From Nocardioides sp. (GTDB lineage Bacteria; Actinomycetota; Actinomycetes; Propionibacteriales; Nocardioidaceae): a stretch of DNA of 37,358 nucleotides. The position numbers were made by a program, and so were the translations under genes. Below, one piece after another: positions 16,564 to 25,671 of this stretch (its first letter is position 1; the number at the start of each line of letters is the position of its first letter). The stretch covers positions 1 to 37,358 of the forward strand of contig JAICSC010000003.1 in assembly GCA_025937085.1 (NCBI GenBank), given 5' to 3'. The notes below the pieces were generated by a model. It did no database searches. It saw only the letters and a program-made list of their open reading frames with translations, and had not been told where the DNA came from.

Positions 16564-17090
16564 GCAGCGCACCGACGGTTCCCACCATGACCGGTACAGC
16601 AACCGTTGCCCTCGACGTCGACCGCGCTTTCGGTTTCTTCACAGAATTCTTCGGCAGCTGGTGGCCGACCGACTACCACATCGGTCAAACAGAGATGGCC
16701 GACGCCGTCCTCGAACCACGCGAGGGCGGACGCTGGTACGAACGCGGCGTCGACGGCACCGAGTGCGACTGGGGCCGAGTCCTGGTCTGGGAGCCACCGC
16801 ACCGGTTCGTGGTCACCTGGCAGATCAGCGGACGCTGGCAGTACGACGACGACCCAAAGCACGCCAGCGAGATCGAGGGCCCGCTTCAGCGCCGACCATC
16901 CGGAGGAACGCTCGTCGAGCTCGAACACCGACACCTCGACCGCCTCCTCGACGGCGAGCCATTCGCTCCACCATCGAAGAAGGTGGCGGCGGTTGGAGCA
17001 CCGTCCTGCAAACCTTCGCCCGCGCTGCCGAGAGCGCCGGCTTGACCCTCGTCGGTGTCGCTGACTCTCACGAGCACGCCTCCGCCGAGC
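16560..17090 (+). pseudogene. SRPBCC (AHSA1-like) protein gene with multiple frameshifts
   Basis: The start 'MSSAPTVPTMTGTATVALDVDRAFGFFTEFFGSWWPTDYHIG' and 'GGRWYERGVDGTECDWGRVLVWEPPHRFVVTWQI' match the activator-of-Hsp90 homology/SRPBCC ligand-binding fold. The protein then changes frame three times. After 'HASEIE' the expected 'RFSADHPE' is in another frame, 'GTLVELEHRHLDRLLDGEPF' returns to the first, and 'RSTIEEGGGGWSTVLQTFARAAESAGL' lies in a third. These shifts need at least one insertion and two deletions. The end coordinate is approximate because the final frame stays open into the opposite-strand kinase gene. Either a decayed gene or local sequence errors; it would otherwise be the effector partner of the ArsR gene. 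Confidence 0.75.
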
Positions 17091-17132
17091 CGGCTGGTAG
17101 GACACAGCCGATTCGCGGCGGAACGGGACACC

Positions 17133-18371
17133 TCATCGTCGAGCGGTCCCCGTCGCTTTCGGTTCAACATCGCCCGGGTCTGGGCGGTGGTGAGGCGGCG
17201 CGTCGCTTTCGTGGTGAGCCGTGGGAAGCGTGACGGTGACGGATAGTCCGCCGTTTCCGGGTGGGTGGGCGGTGGTGGTGCCGCCATGGAGTGTGGCGAT
17301 GGAGGCGACGATGGTGAGTCCGAGTCCGAAGCCGTCGTGGCTGGTGCGGTCGTCGAGTCGGTGGAAGGGCTCGAAGATCTGGTCGACTTGGGTGGGTGTG
17401 AGGCGGTGTCCTGTGTTGGTGATGGTGAGGTGACTGTTGCTGTCGGTGGTGCCGGTGGTGATCCAGATGTCTCCGTCGCGGATGTTGTAGCGGACCGCGT
17501 TGTCGATCAGGTTGGCGATGAGTCGTTCGACCAGCAGGGGGTCTCCGGAGATGGGGGCCGGTTCGAGGGTGGTGTGCAGCTGCAGGTACTGCAGGTTGGT
17601 GGTGTCGAGTACGTCCTCGGTGCCGGTGGCCAGGTCGGCGGGTTCGTGGGTGGTGAGACCTCGCTCGTTGCGGGCGAGGATGAGCAGGGCGCCGATGAGG
17701 CGCTCGGCGTGATCGACGGCGGCTCGGATGTCGACGGCCATGTCGCGGAGGTCGTCTGGTGAGGCGACGGGGTCGTCGAGGACGACGTCGACGGTGGCGC
17801 GCATGACGGTGAGGGGGGTGCGTAGCTCGTGAGAGGCGTTGGCGATGAACCGCTGTTGGGCCTCGAATGCGGTTTGGAGTCGGTCGAGCATGGCGTCGAT
17901 GGTTGCGGCGAGCTCGTGGAGCTCATCGTGCGGGCCCTCGAGGGCGACCCGAGCCGACAGGTTGTTCTCGGAGGCCGTGCGCGCGGTCGCGGTGATGGTG
18001 TGCACGGGCCGCAACGCTCGCCCGGCGGCGATCCAGCTCAGCATCGCGGCCAGGAGAATCATGAGCGCGAGGGCGGTGAGTGAGTAGGCGAGAAGGTGCG
18101 TGAGTGTGATGTGGCGCTGGTGCTGCGCGCCCTGCAGCTCGAAGTAGGAGGTGCACTTGGCGAGGATGCGGCCGTTCGGGTGGGCGCTGTGCTGCGCGGC
18201 GCGGCAGAGTGCCAGGAAGGCAGCCGGCGCCTGCTGGCTCTGTCCCGGTGGTTCGAGACGTGCGACCAGGGTGTAGCTGACCGCCACTACGAGCGCGCCG
18301 CACACGGCGAACAGGCCGGTGTAGAGCAGGGTCAGGCGGGTCCGGATGGTCAGCCGAGGGTGCCGGTTCAC
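17133..18371 (-). CDS. Sensor histidine kinase
   Basis: A 412-residue transmembrane kinase. TM1 is at about 13-35. A small extracytoplasmic loop of about 60 residues carries two cysteines (Cys56, Cys73). TM2 is about 92-116. HAMP follows ('GRALRPVHTITATARTASENNLSARV'), then HisKA with phospho-His181 in 'ASHELRTPLT', and an HATPase domain with N box 'LIANLIDNAVRYN' and G2 'GFGLGLTIV'. The DxGxG G1 box is replaced by 'NTGHRL', as in many relatives. It starts with GTG overlapping the regulator stop (GTGA), so the two are co-translated. Signal unknown. Its 3' end faces the broken SRPBCC gene. Confidence 0.93.
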   Translation of the reverse strand: MNRHPRLTIRTRLTLLYTGLFAVCGALVVAVSYTLVARLEPPGQSQQAPAAFLALCRAAQHSAHPNGRILAKCTSYFELQGAQHQRHITLTHLLAYSLTALALMILLAAMLSWIAAGRALRPVHTITATARTASENNLSARVALEGPHDELHELAATIDAMLDRLQTAFEAQQRFIANASHELRTPLTVMRATVDVVLDDPVASPDDLRDMAVDIRAAVDHAERLIGALLILARNERGLTTHEPADLATGTEDVLDTTNLQYLQLHTTLEPAPISGDPLLVERLIANLIDNAVRYNIRDGDIWITTGTTDSNSHLTITNTGHRLTPTQVDQIFEPFHRLDDRTSHDGFGLGLTIVASIATLHGGTTTAHPPGNGGLSVTVTLPTAHHESDAPPHHRPDPGDVEPKATGTARR

Positions 18372-19012
18372 ATCCGATATCCCCTGCCGACCACGGTCTC
18401 GATGAGCGGGGGGTCTCCGAGCTTGCGCCGTAGGCGAGTCATCGTGACCGAGACGATGTTGCTGAAGGGGTCGATGTTGAGGTCCCAGACGTGTTCGAGC
18501 AGTTGCTCGGCGCTCACCATGGCGCCGTCGGCCGCCATCAGCATCTCCAGGATGCCGAACTCCTTACGTGTCAGATTCAGCGAGCGTGAGCCGCGTGCTG
18601 CCCGATGCCGCGCGCGATCGACGGTCAGGTCCTGGTGTTGCAAGGCCGGCGGCGCGGACGGCGCCCGACGCGAGAGCGCCCGAACGCGGGCGATCAGCTC
18701 GACGAAGGCGAATGGCTTGCCCAGATAGTCGTCGGCGCCCAACTCCAGCCCAGCGACCCGGTGCTCGACCTCGGCAGCCGCGGTGAGCATGAGGATCCGG
18801 GGCCCCGAGCCCGTGAGTGTCCGGCACACCTGGTCGCCATGAACGATCGGGAGGTCTCGATCGAGCACGATCACGTCGTAGACGGTGCTCGACGAGACTT
18901 CGAGGGCGGCCGCTCCGTCGTAGACCAGGTCCACGGCCATCCCCGCCTGGCGGAGCCCTTGGGCGATGCGGCTCGCAAGCGTCGCATGGTCCTCGACCAC
19001 CAGCACCCGCAC
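18368..19012 (-). CDS. OmpR-family response regulator
   Basis: A 214-residue DNA-binding regulator. The receiver begins 'VRVLVVEDH'; acidic pocket residues are Glu7/Asp8, the phospho-acceptor is Asp51 in 'VLDRDLP', Thr is in 'MLTAAAE' and Lys in 'GKPFAFVEL'. The C-terminal Trans_reg_C winged helix ends 'NIVSVTMTRLRRKLGDPPLIETVVGRGYRM'. The start is GTG at 19012, since the extra 132 residues of the track ORF are antisense to the divergent gene. First gene of the two-component operon; 95 bases separate it from the divergent membrane-protein gene. Confidence 0.93.
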   Translation of the reverse strand: MRVLVVEDHATLASRIAQGLRQAGMAVDLVYDGAAALEVSSSTVYDVIVLDRDLPIVHGDQVCRTLTGSGPRILMLTAAAEVEHRVAGLELGADDYLGKPFAFVELIARVRALSRRAPSAPPALQHQDLTVDRARHRAARGSRSLNLTRKEFGILEMLMAADGAMVSAEQLLEHVWDLNIDPFSNIVSVTMTRLRRKLGDPPLIETVVGRGYRM

Positions 19013-19034
19013 CGTCCAAGTATGCGCCGATCCG

Positions 19035-19084
19035 GGTGACATCGATGCGACGTCATCGAGGTGACCGGTAGCGTTGATGTCACC
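19035..19084. promoter_or_regulatory. Inverted and direct repeats upstream of the two-component system
   Basis: GGTGACATC (19035-19043) and GATGTCACC (19076-19084) are a perfect 9-bp inverted pair. A further GGTGAC lies at 19060-19065, in direct orientation 25 bases from the first. CGATG-CGACGT-CATCG lies between. Plausible binding sites for the OmpR-type regulator, governing itself and the divergent gene. Confidence 0.5.
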
Positions 19085-19107
19085 TGCACTGGCGTAGAAC
19101 CGGGGAC

Positions 19108-20454
19108 ATGAGTGCAGAAGGCGCTCGACGAGACGAGCCGCTGCGGCAGGTAGCGCCTGCCGGCTCCGCCCCCACCATCGCAACGAACGCACGTGCGCTG
19201 ACGGTCGGGTGGTTCGACGTAGCGCTGGCTGCCGCCGCATTCGCCGCCTCGTGTGTGGTGACGCTGTCGGTCGCGCCCCAGAGCGCAGAGCCCGATGACG
19301 GCGCCTATCGTGCATCGATCGTCGCACTGACCGAGGGCCACTTCCTGACCTTGTCGTCCGCACAGGCGCAGACGTTGGCAGCCAGGTTGCACGACAACCC
19401 GGCAGCACCTCCCAACCAGTGGGTCGAGGTCACTCCCGGCCGGTACCTCAGTGAGAAGGACGCCGGCTACCCCTACCTCGCTGCCCCGTTCGAGAAGCTC
19501 GGGATGATCCGCTGGGCACCACTGTTCTTCGGGGCCCTTGCCTGTGTGGGACTCTTCGTCGGTGCCCGGCGCTGGCTCGGGCCGATCGGGGGCAGCGCAG
19601 CCGTCGGACTCTACTGCTCCTCGGGCGCTGCGCTGGCCTTCGCCTGGCGTGACTACATGCCTACCTTCACCGACGCCTCGCTCGTCGCTGCGGGGTGTGG
19701 GCTCCTCGCCTGGGCCATGCTCGCGAGCGAAGCCACCGTTGGGCGACGGCGACGGGTCGGCCTTGCCGGGTTCGTCGCTCTCGAGGCCGCGACCTTCGTT
19801 CGCTACACCAACCTTGTTGTCCTCGGCTGCGCGGTGGTGATCGTGATCGTCTCGTGGCGGCTACCCCGAGTCCCTCTGCCGCAGGGCACCCTGGGCTGGT
19901 GGCTGTCCTCAGTGGCCGTCTTCGGGGTGGGAGTCGCGGTATTCGACACCGTCGCCTACGGAGGTCCGCTCACCACCGGCTACCAACCAGGCGAAGTCAC
20001 CTTCGCGCTGCACGCGATCGCTCCCAATCTGCGGCTCATACCGGCACACCTCCTGCAAGCCATGCCCATGATCGTGCTGGCTGTCTTGTCCCTGGTGTGG
20101 ATCGCCGTCCGGTGGATCGCTACCCGCCGAGACGACAGCACCGCGTCGGCAGATGCCCGGCTGGACCTGCGGATCGCACTGTCCCTTGGAGCGATCTGGT
20201 GTGCGATCTGGGGCCTGTACTCGACCTACACCTGGACGACTGACCCCACGAGCGTCTCGGTCCAAGTGGTCAGGTTCTACCTGCCAGCGCTCGGTCCGAT
20301 CGCCTTGCTCGGCGCATGGCTGGTGACCCGCATCCCGGGCCGATTCTGGGTCAAAGGTTTGGTCACCGCTGCGGTCACGGCTGCGATGTTCGCCCAAGGA
20401 ACTCTCGCCTTCCACGCCATGTACACCGCGTTCGGAGTCCCGATCAAGAGCTGA
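19108..20454 (+). CDS. Polytopic membrane protein, possible glycosyltransferase (GT-C-like)
   Basis: A 448-residue protein with about 10-11 hydrophobic helices. After TM1 comes a loop with an acidic pair ('SAEPDDGAYRASIVALTEG'), then 'PGRYLSEKDAGYPYLAAPFEKLG'. A luminal acidic motif after TM1 and alternating helices are typical of GT-C-fold glycosyl- or mannosyltransferases using polyprenyl-phosphate donors, but no signature is strong enough for a specific call. 'FVRYTNLVVLGCAVV' and 'QVVRFYLPALGPIALLG' are similar to segments in such proteins. It starts at ATG 19108 with GGGG close upstream and is divergent from the two-component operon, whose regulator may control it. Confidence 0.75.
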   Translation: MSAEGARRDEPLRQVAPAGSAPTIATNARALTVGWFDVALAAAAFAASCVVTLSVAPQSAEPDDGAYRASIVALTEGHFLTLSSAQAQTLAARLHDNPAAPPNQWVEVTPGRYLSEKDAGYPYLAAPFEKLGMIRWAPLFFGALACVGLFVGARRWLGPIGGSAAVGLYCSSGAALAFAWRDYMPTFTDASLVAAGCGLLAWAMLASEATVGRRRRVGLAGFVALEAATFVRYTNLVVLGCAVVIVIVSWRLPRVPLPQGTLGWWLSSVAVFGVGVAVFDTVAYGGPLTTGYQPGEVTFALHAIAPNLRLIPAHLLQAMPMIVLAVLSLVWIAVRWIATRRDDSTASADARLDLRIALSLGAIWCAIWGLYSTYTWTTDPTSVSVQVVRFYLPALGPIALLGAWLVTRIPGRFWVKGLVTAAVTAAMFAQGTLAFHAMYTAFGVPIKS

Positions 20455-20590
20455 CCCTCCTGCTGGAGTACCTCGAAACGAAACGCGAGCTGCGACGTGA
20501 ATGGACGGCGCTCGAAGCACGGGTCGCGTTCGATGGGTCGCCGCAGGCCGCGCACAGGAGCAGCAGCCCCGACGCTCCGAGCAGCCGCAT
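20444..20590 (-). CDS. Possible short lipoprotein
   Basis: A 48-residue ORF 'MRLLGASGLLLLCAACGDPSNATRASS' with an n-region, hydrophobic core and a lipobox-like 'CAAC' before Cys16. The remainder is Ser/Arg-rich and shows no domain; codon bias weakens after about 24 codons. It may be a real tiny lipoprotein, a truncated gene, or chance. It converges on the end of the membrane-protein gene and overlaps it by 11 bases. Confidence 0.35.
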   Translation of the reverse strand: MRLLGASGLLLLCAACGDPSNATRASSAVHSRRSSRFVSRYSSRRVSS

Positions 20591-20675
20591 ACGGGGTAGG
20601 ACGTTGTCCACGTGTGTCTGACGGATCGCGGCCGGGCCCCTAATCCTCGGGCATGCACCCATCATGGTGGTCCAC

Positions 20676-20730
20676 GCGACCGCTCATCGGCTGAGAGTTT
20701 CGTTTCAAGCTGCGCGACAGGCGGCGGTGT
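20676..20730 (+). repeat. Dispersed repeat, copy resembling 35949-36003
   Basis: ACCGCTCATCGGCTGAGAGT and the following 35 bases align without gaps to the segment starting near 35950, with about 40 of 55 positions identical by eye. Translated leftwards, both copies give an 'RRLS..L.RNS...SG' peptide. Otherwise this stretch (20591-20758) shows nothing. Confidence 0.45.
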
Positions 20731-20758
20731 GACTCGCGCAGGTCGGTACGGCCGATTC

Positions 20759-21482
20759 TCATGATGCAACGGGTTGTACGCCCTGCTGCTGCAGCCACTC
20801 GATGAGGTTTGATCGCTGAGTCCCGTAAGACGCGGCCACGTCGAGCAGGCTCCCGTGTCCGTACTCGGGGGTGTACCCCAGGCTGGCGCCGAGCGAATAT
20901 AGACGTTCTGCTGCTCGGCGTTGGCCGCCGGCGCAGGCGTGCCACGGTGCCTGATCAAGCGCGTCTTGGGTCGCTCCACCGGCGACCAATTCGTTCAGAC
21001 GTGAGCAGACCCAAACCAGCGGCGATCCACAGATCTTCACCCCTGGCGCCGCGCTCCACGAGCAGGCGGGCGACGTTCCAGCAGCCGTACCCGACCGCAT
21101 TGGCCAGGGGGGTGCCGATGGAACCATCCGGCAACTCGATGTTCGCACCGCGGTCGACGAGTACGCAGGCGACGTCGACGTCGTCGCTGCTGGCCGTCCA
21201 ATGCAGCGGCGTTTCATCATGCCCGTCAGGGCCACGGTCATCGATCAAAGCGCCAGCGTCGATGAGTAGCGCCGCGACCTCGGGCCCGTTAGGAAAGTAG
21301 CCTGGCCAGTCCGTGACCACATGCAACGGTGTTCGACCTATCGACCCAAGTCGGGAGGTCGCCACATCGGGGTGCGCCGCAAGCAGTGCGGCCAGGTCGG
21401 CAACCCGCCCCTCGCGAATCGAGAGGAAGACGTTCCGCTCCTCGTCGCTCACATTGACGTCCGCTGGCTCGCCGCAGTCCAT
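20759..21482 (-). pseudogene. Ankyrin-repeat protein gene with a frameshift
   Basis: From ATG 21482 (preceded by AAGGGAA) the frame gives 'MDCGEPADVNVSDEERNVFLSIREGRVADLAALLAAHPDVATSRLGSIGRTPLHVV'. Further ankyrin units follow ('DETPLHWTASSDDVDVACVLVDRGANIELPDGSIGTPLANAVGYG'). Near base 21005 the ankyrin pattern continues in another frame: 'SRLNELVAGGATQDALDQAPWHACAGGQRRAAERLYSLGASLGYTPEYGHGSLLDVAASYG'. Together this makes a roughly 240-residue ankyrin protein of the kind common in actinobacteria, probably a protein-protein interaction module. A single-base indel accounts for the break; it may be a real mutation or a sequencing error. Confidence 0.8.
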
Positions 21483-21654
21483 GAGTTCCCTTGGCTCTGG
21501 ATGCTTCGAACGTACCGTTGCCCACCGAGACTGTGGCAGTGTCCAGGAACTCCCTGCTGCAAGCTCAATGGCCGCGTCCATCTGGGAGGACTGACGGGAC
21601 GCCTGGAGGCAACGGCGGCGATCGAGAGTGCCTTTTAAGTTCGCTAACGGGAGC

Positions 21655-22676
21655 TCATGTGGATCCGGTCGCGGCTTGAGTGTTGCGGGCTCTTCCTTCG
21701 AGGTTGAGGCAGGCGACCTCATGGGCGGGGTCTGGGCTCGGCGAGGGTTCGAGGGACGGGGAGAGTGACGAGCAATCCTCGGTGGAGATCGGGCAGCGGG
21801 GATGGAAGCGGCATCCCGTGGGGATCACGGCTGCGTCGGGGATTTCTCCGCTGAGGATGGCGCGCTTCACGCGGATGCGGTGCGGCTGGGGTACGACGGA
21901 GAGCAGGGCCCGAGTGTAGGGATGCTGCGGGTCGGTCACGATCCGCCGGGAGGGTCCGATCTCGACGATGCGGCCGAGATACATGACCGCGATCCGATCA
22001 GCGTAGTGGGCGGCGGTGGACAGGTCGTGGGTGATCATCAGGATGCCCAGCCCCGAGCGGCGGAGCTGGTCGAGGAGGTCGAGGATGCCGGCGCGCACGG
22101 AGACGTCGAGCATGCTCACCGGCTCATCCGCGATCAGCAGGTCTGGCTCCAGCACCAGCGCGGCGGCGATCGCCACCCGTTGGCGTTGACCACCGGAGAG
22201 CTCGTGGGGTCGGCGAGGGAGGAACAGCTCGGCCGGGCTGAGGCCGACCTGCTCGAGAGCCTGCCGCACGCGCTCCCGCCGCGCCTGCCGGGACGGCAGG
22301 CTCCGATGCACCAGCAGCGGCTCCTCCACGATGCGTCCCACCGGGTAGCGGGGATCGAGGGACTCGTAGGGGTCCTGGTAGATCAGCTGCATCTCCTTCC
22401 GGAGCGCCCTGAGCCGCGACCCGCTCAGGCCGGCCAGGTCCGACCCCTTGAATCTGACGGTGCCCGCGGACGCCTCGACGAGCCGGAGTACGGCGTGTGC
22501 CGTGGTGGTCTTGCCGCTTCCGGATTCGCCCACCAGCGCGAGCGTCTCCCCGCGGTCGAGGGTGAAGCCGACCGAGTCGACGGCTCGTACGACCTCTCGC
22601 CGGCGGCCAAGCGTGCCGACGCCGCGGCCCGAGCCGAAGGTGACCTCGAGAGCTCGGACGTCCAGCAGATGGTCGG

Positions 22677-22680
<4 letters not shown>
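21655..22680 (-). CDS. Peptide ABC transporter ATPase, DppF/OppF-like
   Basis: A 341-residue ATPase and last gene of the peptide-uptake operon. It has Walker A 'GESGSGKTT', Q-loop '[13 protein letters not shown]', signature 'LSGGQRQR', Walker B '[12 protein letters not shown]' and H-loop 'ITHDLS'. The C-terminal oligopeptide domain has the cysteine-containing '[15 protein letters not shown]', a motif that binds an Fe-S cluster in some family members. The start is a TTG in TTGA, overlapping the stop of the DppD-like gene by four bases; the long track ORF upstream of it is a shadow. It forms a heterodimer with the neighbouring ATPase to energise import. Confidence 0.93.
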
Positions 22681-23671
<991 letters not shown>

Positions 23672-23675
<4 letters not shown>

Positions 23676-24619
23676 CGCGCCGCTCCTGGCAGACCGCGCC
23701 GGCCGGGCAGGACGCGGAAGTGCTGACGCGACAGATGGGAGACGCGCAGTCGCGGGTTGAGCGCGTCCTCGAGCGCGGTGCCCATCATGGTGAGGCTCAA
23801 GATGATGGCGGTGACCACCAGGCCCGGGTAGAGGATCGCCCACCATGCGTTGTTGGAGACCGCACCGGCCTGGGAGGCCAGGGCGATCATCCGGCCCAGG
23901 GACGGCCGGTTCGGGTCGCCGAGGCCGAGGAAGCTCAGGGCAGTCTCGTCGAACACCGCGACCGCGAAGGCCAGCACCCCGCACACCACGAGCAGCGGGG
24001 CCAGCTGGGGGAGGACGTGCCGGGTGACGACGTGCCCTGGGCTGGCGCCCAGAGCTCGGGCACGTCGTACGTAGACCCGCTCGCGGAGACTCTTGGTCTG
24101 GGAGCGGATGACTCGCGCGGTCCACGTCCACAGGATCAGTCCGATCACCACGATCAGCTTGGTCAGACCCGTGCCCCACACCGCGGCGATGATCATCATC
24201 AGGGGCACCTCGGGAACCACGAGGAAGAAGTCGGTCAGCCGCATCAGCCAGCCGTCGGTGCGCCCGCCGGCGTACCCCGCGACCACGCCGACCAGGGCGC
24301 CGATGCCGACCGCAATGGCGGTGGCGCCGAAGCCCACCAGAAGCGTCGTGCGGGTGCTGTACAGCAGCAGGGTGCGGATGTCCTGGCCCCCGTCGTCCAG
24401 GCCGAGTGGGTGCGCACCCGACGGAGACGCGAAGCCCTCACCGACTCGCTGGTAGAGCGGCGTTGGTGCGAGCAGCGGCGCGGCGACGGCGGCGAGGACG
24501 ATCAGCAGCAGGACGACGAGGCCGATCATCGCCGAGACGTTCTGGCGCAGCAGCCGGCGCAGTGACCAGCTACGAGGCAACGAGGTTTCCGGGGCCAGGG
24601 CGAGGGGTGGTGTGCTCAT
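23672..24619 (-). CDS. Peptide ABC transporter permease, DppC/OppC-like
   Basis: A 315-residue inner-membrane permease. It begins with a cytoplasmic tail and TM1 ('NVSAMIGLVVLLLIVLAAVAAPLLAP'), then 'HPLGLDDGGQDIRTLLLYSTRTTLLVGFGA', a strongly conserved DppC segment. The EAA loop that contacts the ATPase is 'RRARALGASPGHVVTRHVLPQLAP', and 'DETALSFLGLGDPNRPSLGRMI' is characteristic. ATG 24619 overlaps the DppB-like stop (ATGA). It pairs with the DppB-like subunit to form the translocation pore. Confidence 0.93.
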
Positions 24620-25608
24620 GTGGTGATCCTCGGATCGAGACGGGCGTAGAGGAGGTCTGCCACGAGGTTGCAGAAGACCACCGAGATGGTGATGACCAGG
24701 AACGCGCCTTGGATCATCGGGTAGTCCCTGGCCTGGATGGCGTCGTAGCTGAGCAGGCCGATGCCCGGCCACGAGAACACGGTCTCGACCAGGATCGAGC
24801 CGCCGGCGATGAACCCGATCGAGAGTGCCACCAGGGTCACCACCGGCAGCAGCGCGTTGCGGAGCGCGTGCCGGATCAGGACGACGCGGGGTCGCAGGCC
24901 CTTGGCGCGTGCGGTGAGCACGAAGTCCTCGCCGAACGTCTCGAGCAGGGCCGAGCGCACCACCAGCGTGTATTCACCGAACAGCACGAGGGCCAGAGTC
25001 ATCGACGGCAGGAGCATGTGGGTCGCGGTGTCGCGCAGCACGGCGGTGCTCGAGACGGGGACGCCGATGTCGCGCGCGGCCATCAGACCCGGGTCGTGCA
25101 TCCCGGCCGAGGGGAGCCAGCCGAGCATGACCGAGAACACCAGGATCAGCATCAGGCCGAGCCACTGCGTGGGCAGCGCATAGAAGAACATCGACACGAA
25201 GGTCGAGCTCTTCTCCACCGCGTGTCCGCGCCACCACGCGGCGACCACTCCGAAGACCAGGCCGAGGACGATCGCGGTCACGGTGCCCAGGGTGACCATC
25301 GGCACGGTGGTCCGCAGCGCCTCCAGCAGCTGCGAGGTGACCGGCTGCTGGTTGGTGTAGGAGATGCCGAGGTTGCCGTGCCCGAGCTCGCGCAGGTAGT
25401 CCAGGTACTGCCGCCACAGCGGCTGGTCGAGGCCGAACTGCCGCACCAGTGCCCGCCGGGTCTCCTCGGTCCCGTTCGGCACCCGCGCGAGCCGGCTGGT
25501 CGGGTCGCCCGGCATCAGCCGGAGCAGGAGGAAGTTGAACGTCACCGCGACGTACGTCGTCAGCAGCGCGGCCCACACCCGCCGCAGTACGTAGCGCGAT
25601 TGCTTCAT
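24616..25608 (-). CDS. Peptide ABC transporter permease, DppB/OppB-like
   Basis: A 330-residue permease starting 'MKQSRYVLRRVWAALLTTYVAVTFNFLLLRLMPGDP', the typical DppB N-terminus. It has about six helices, the EAA loop 'TARAKGLRPRVVLIRHALRNALLPVV' and the final 'ETVFSWPGIGLLSYDAIQARDYPMIQG'. The ATG at 25608 follows GAGGACT and was preferred to the upstream start, which would read through a hairpin. 63 bases containing that hairpin separate it from the binding-protein gene, suggesting lower expression of the membrane components than of the binding protein. Confidence 0.93.
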   Translation of the reverse strand: MKQSRYVLRRVWAALLTTYVAVTFNFLLLRLMPGDPTSRLARVPNGTEETRRALVRQFGLDQPLWRQYLDYLRELGHGNLGISYTNQQPVTSQLLEALRTTVPMVTLGTVTAIVLGLVFGVVAAWWRGHAVEKSSTFVSMFFYALPTQWLGLMLILVFSVMLGWLPSAGMHDPGLMAARDIGVPVSSTAVLRDTATHMLLPSMTLALVLFGEYTLVVRSALLETFGEDFVLTARAKGLRPRVVLIRHALRNALLPVVTLVALSIGFIAGGSILVETVFSWPGIGLLSYDAIQARDYPMIQGAFLVITISVVFCNLVADLLYARLDPRITT

Positions 25609-25631
25609 GGAGTCCTCGCCGAAAAGGGAAC

Positions 25632-25662
25632 GTCCGGGAGGGTGGGTCACACCCTCCCGGAC
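25632..25662 (-). terminator. Intra-operon hairpin between binding-protein and permease genes
   Basis: GTCCGGGAGGGTG (25632-25644) and CACCCTCCCGGAC (25650-25662) are a perfect 13-bp inverted repeat with a 5-nt loop. On the transcribed strand it is followed by GTTCCCTTTTC. It can act as a partial terminator or 3' stabiliser so that the binding protein is made in excess. Confidence 0.7.
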
Positions 25663-25671
25663 GACCGGGGG

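Noticed and set aside
15704-17233. 509-residue plus-strand ORF spanning MarR, ArsR and SRPBCC
   Set aside because: Out of frame with MarR and ArsR; only its last part (about 16965-17090) carries genuine SRPBCC sequence, used in the pseudogene call.
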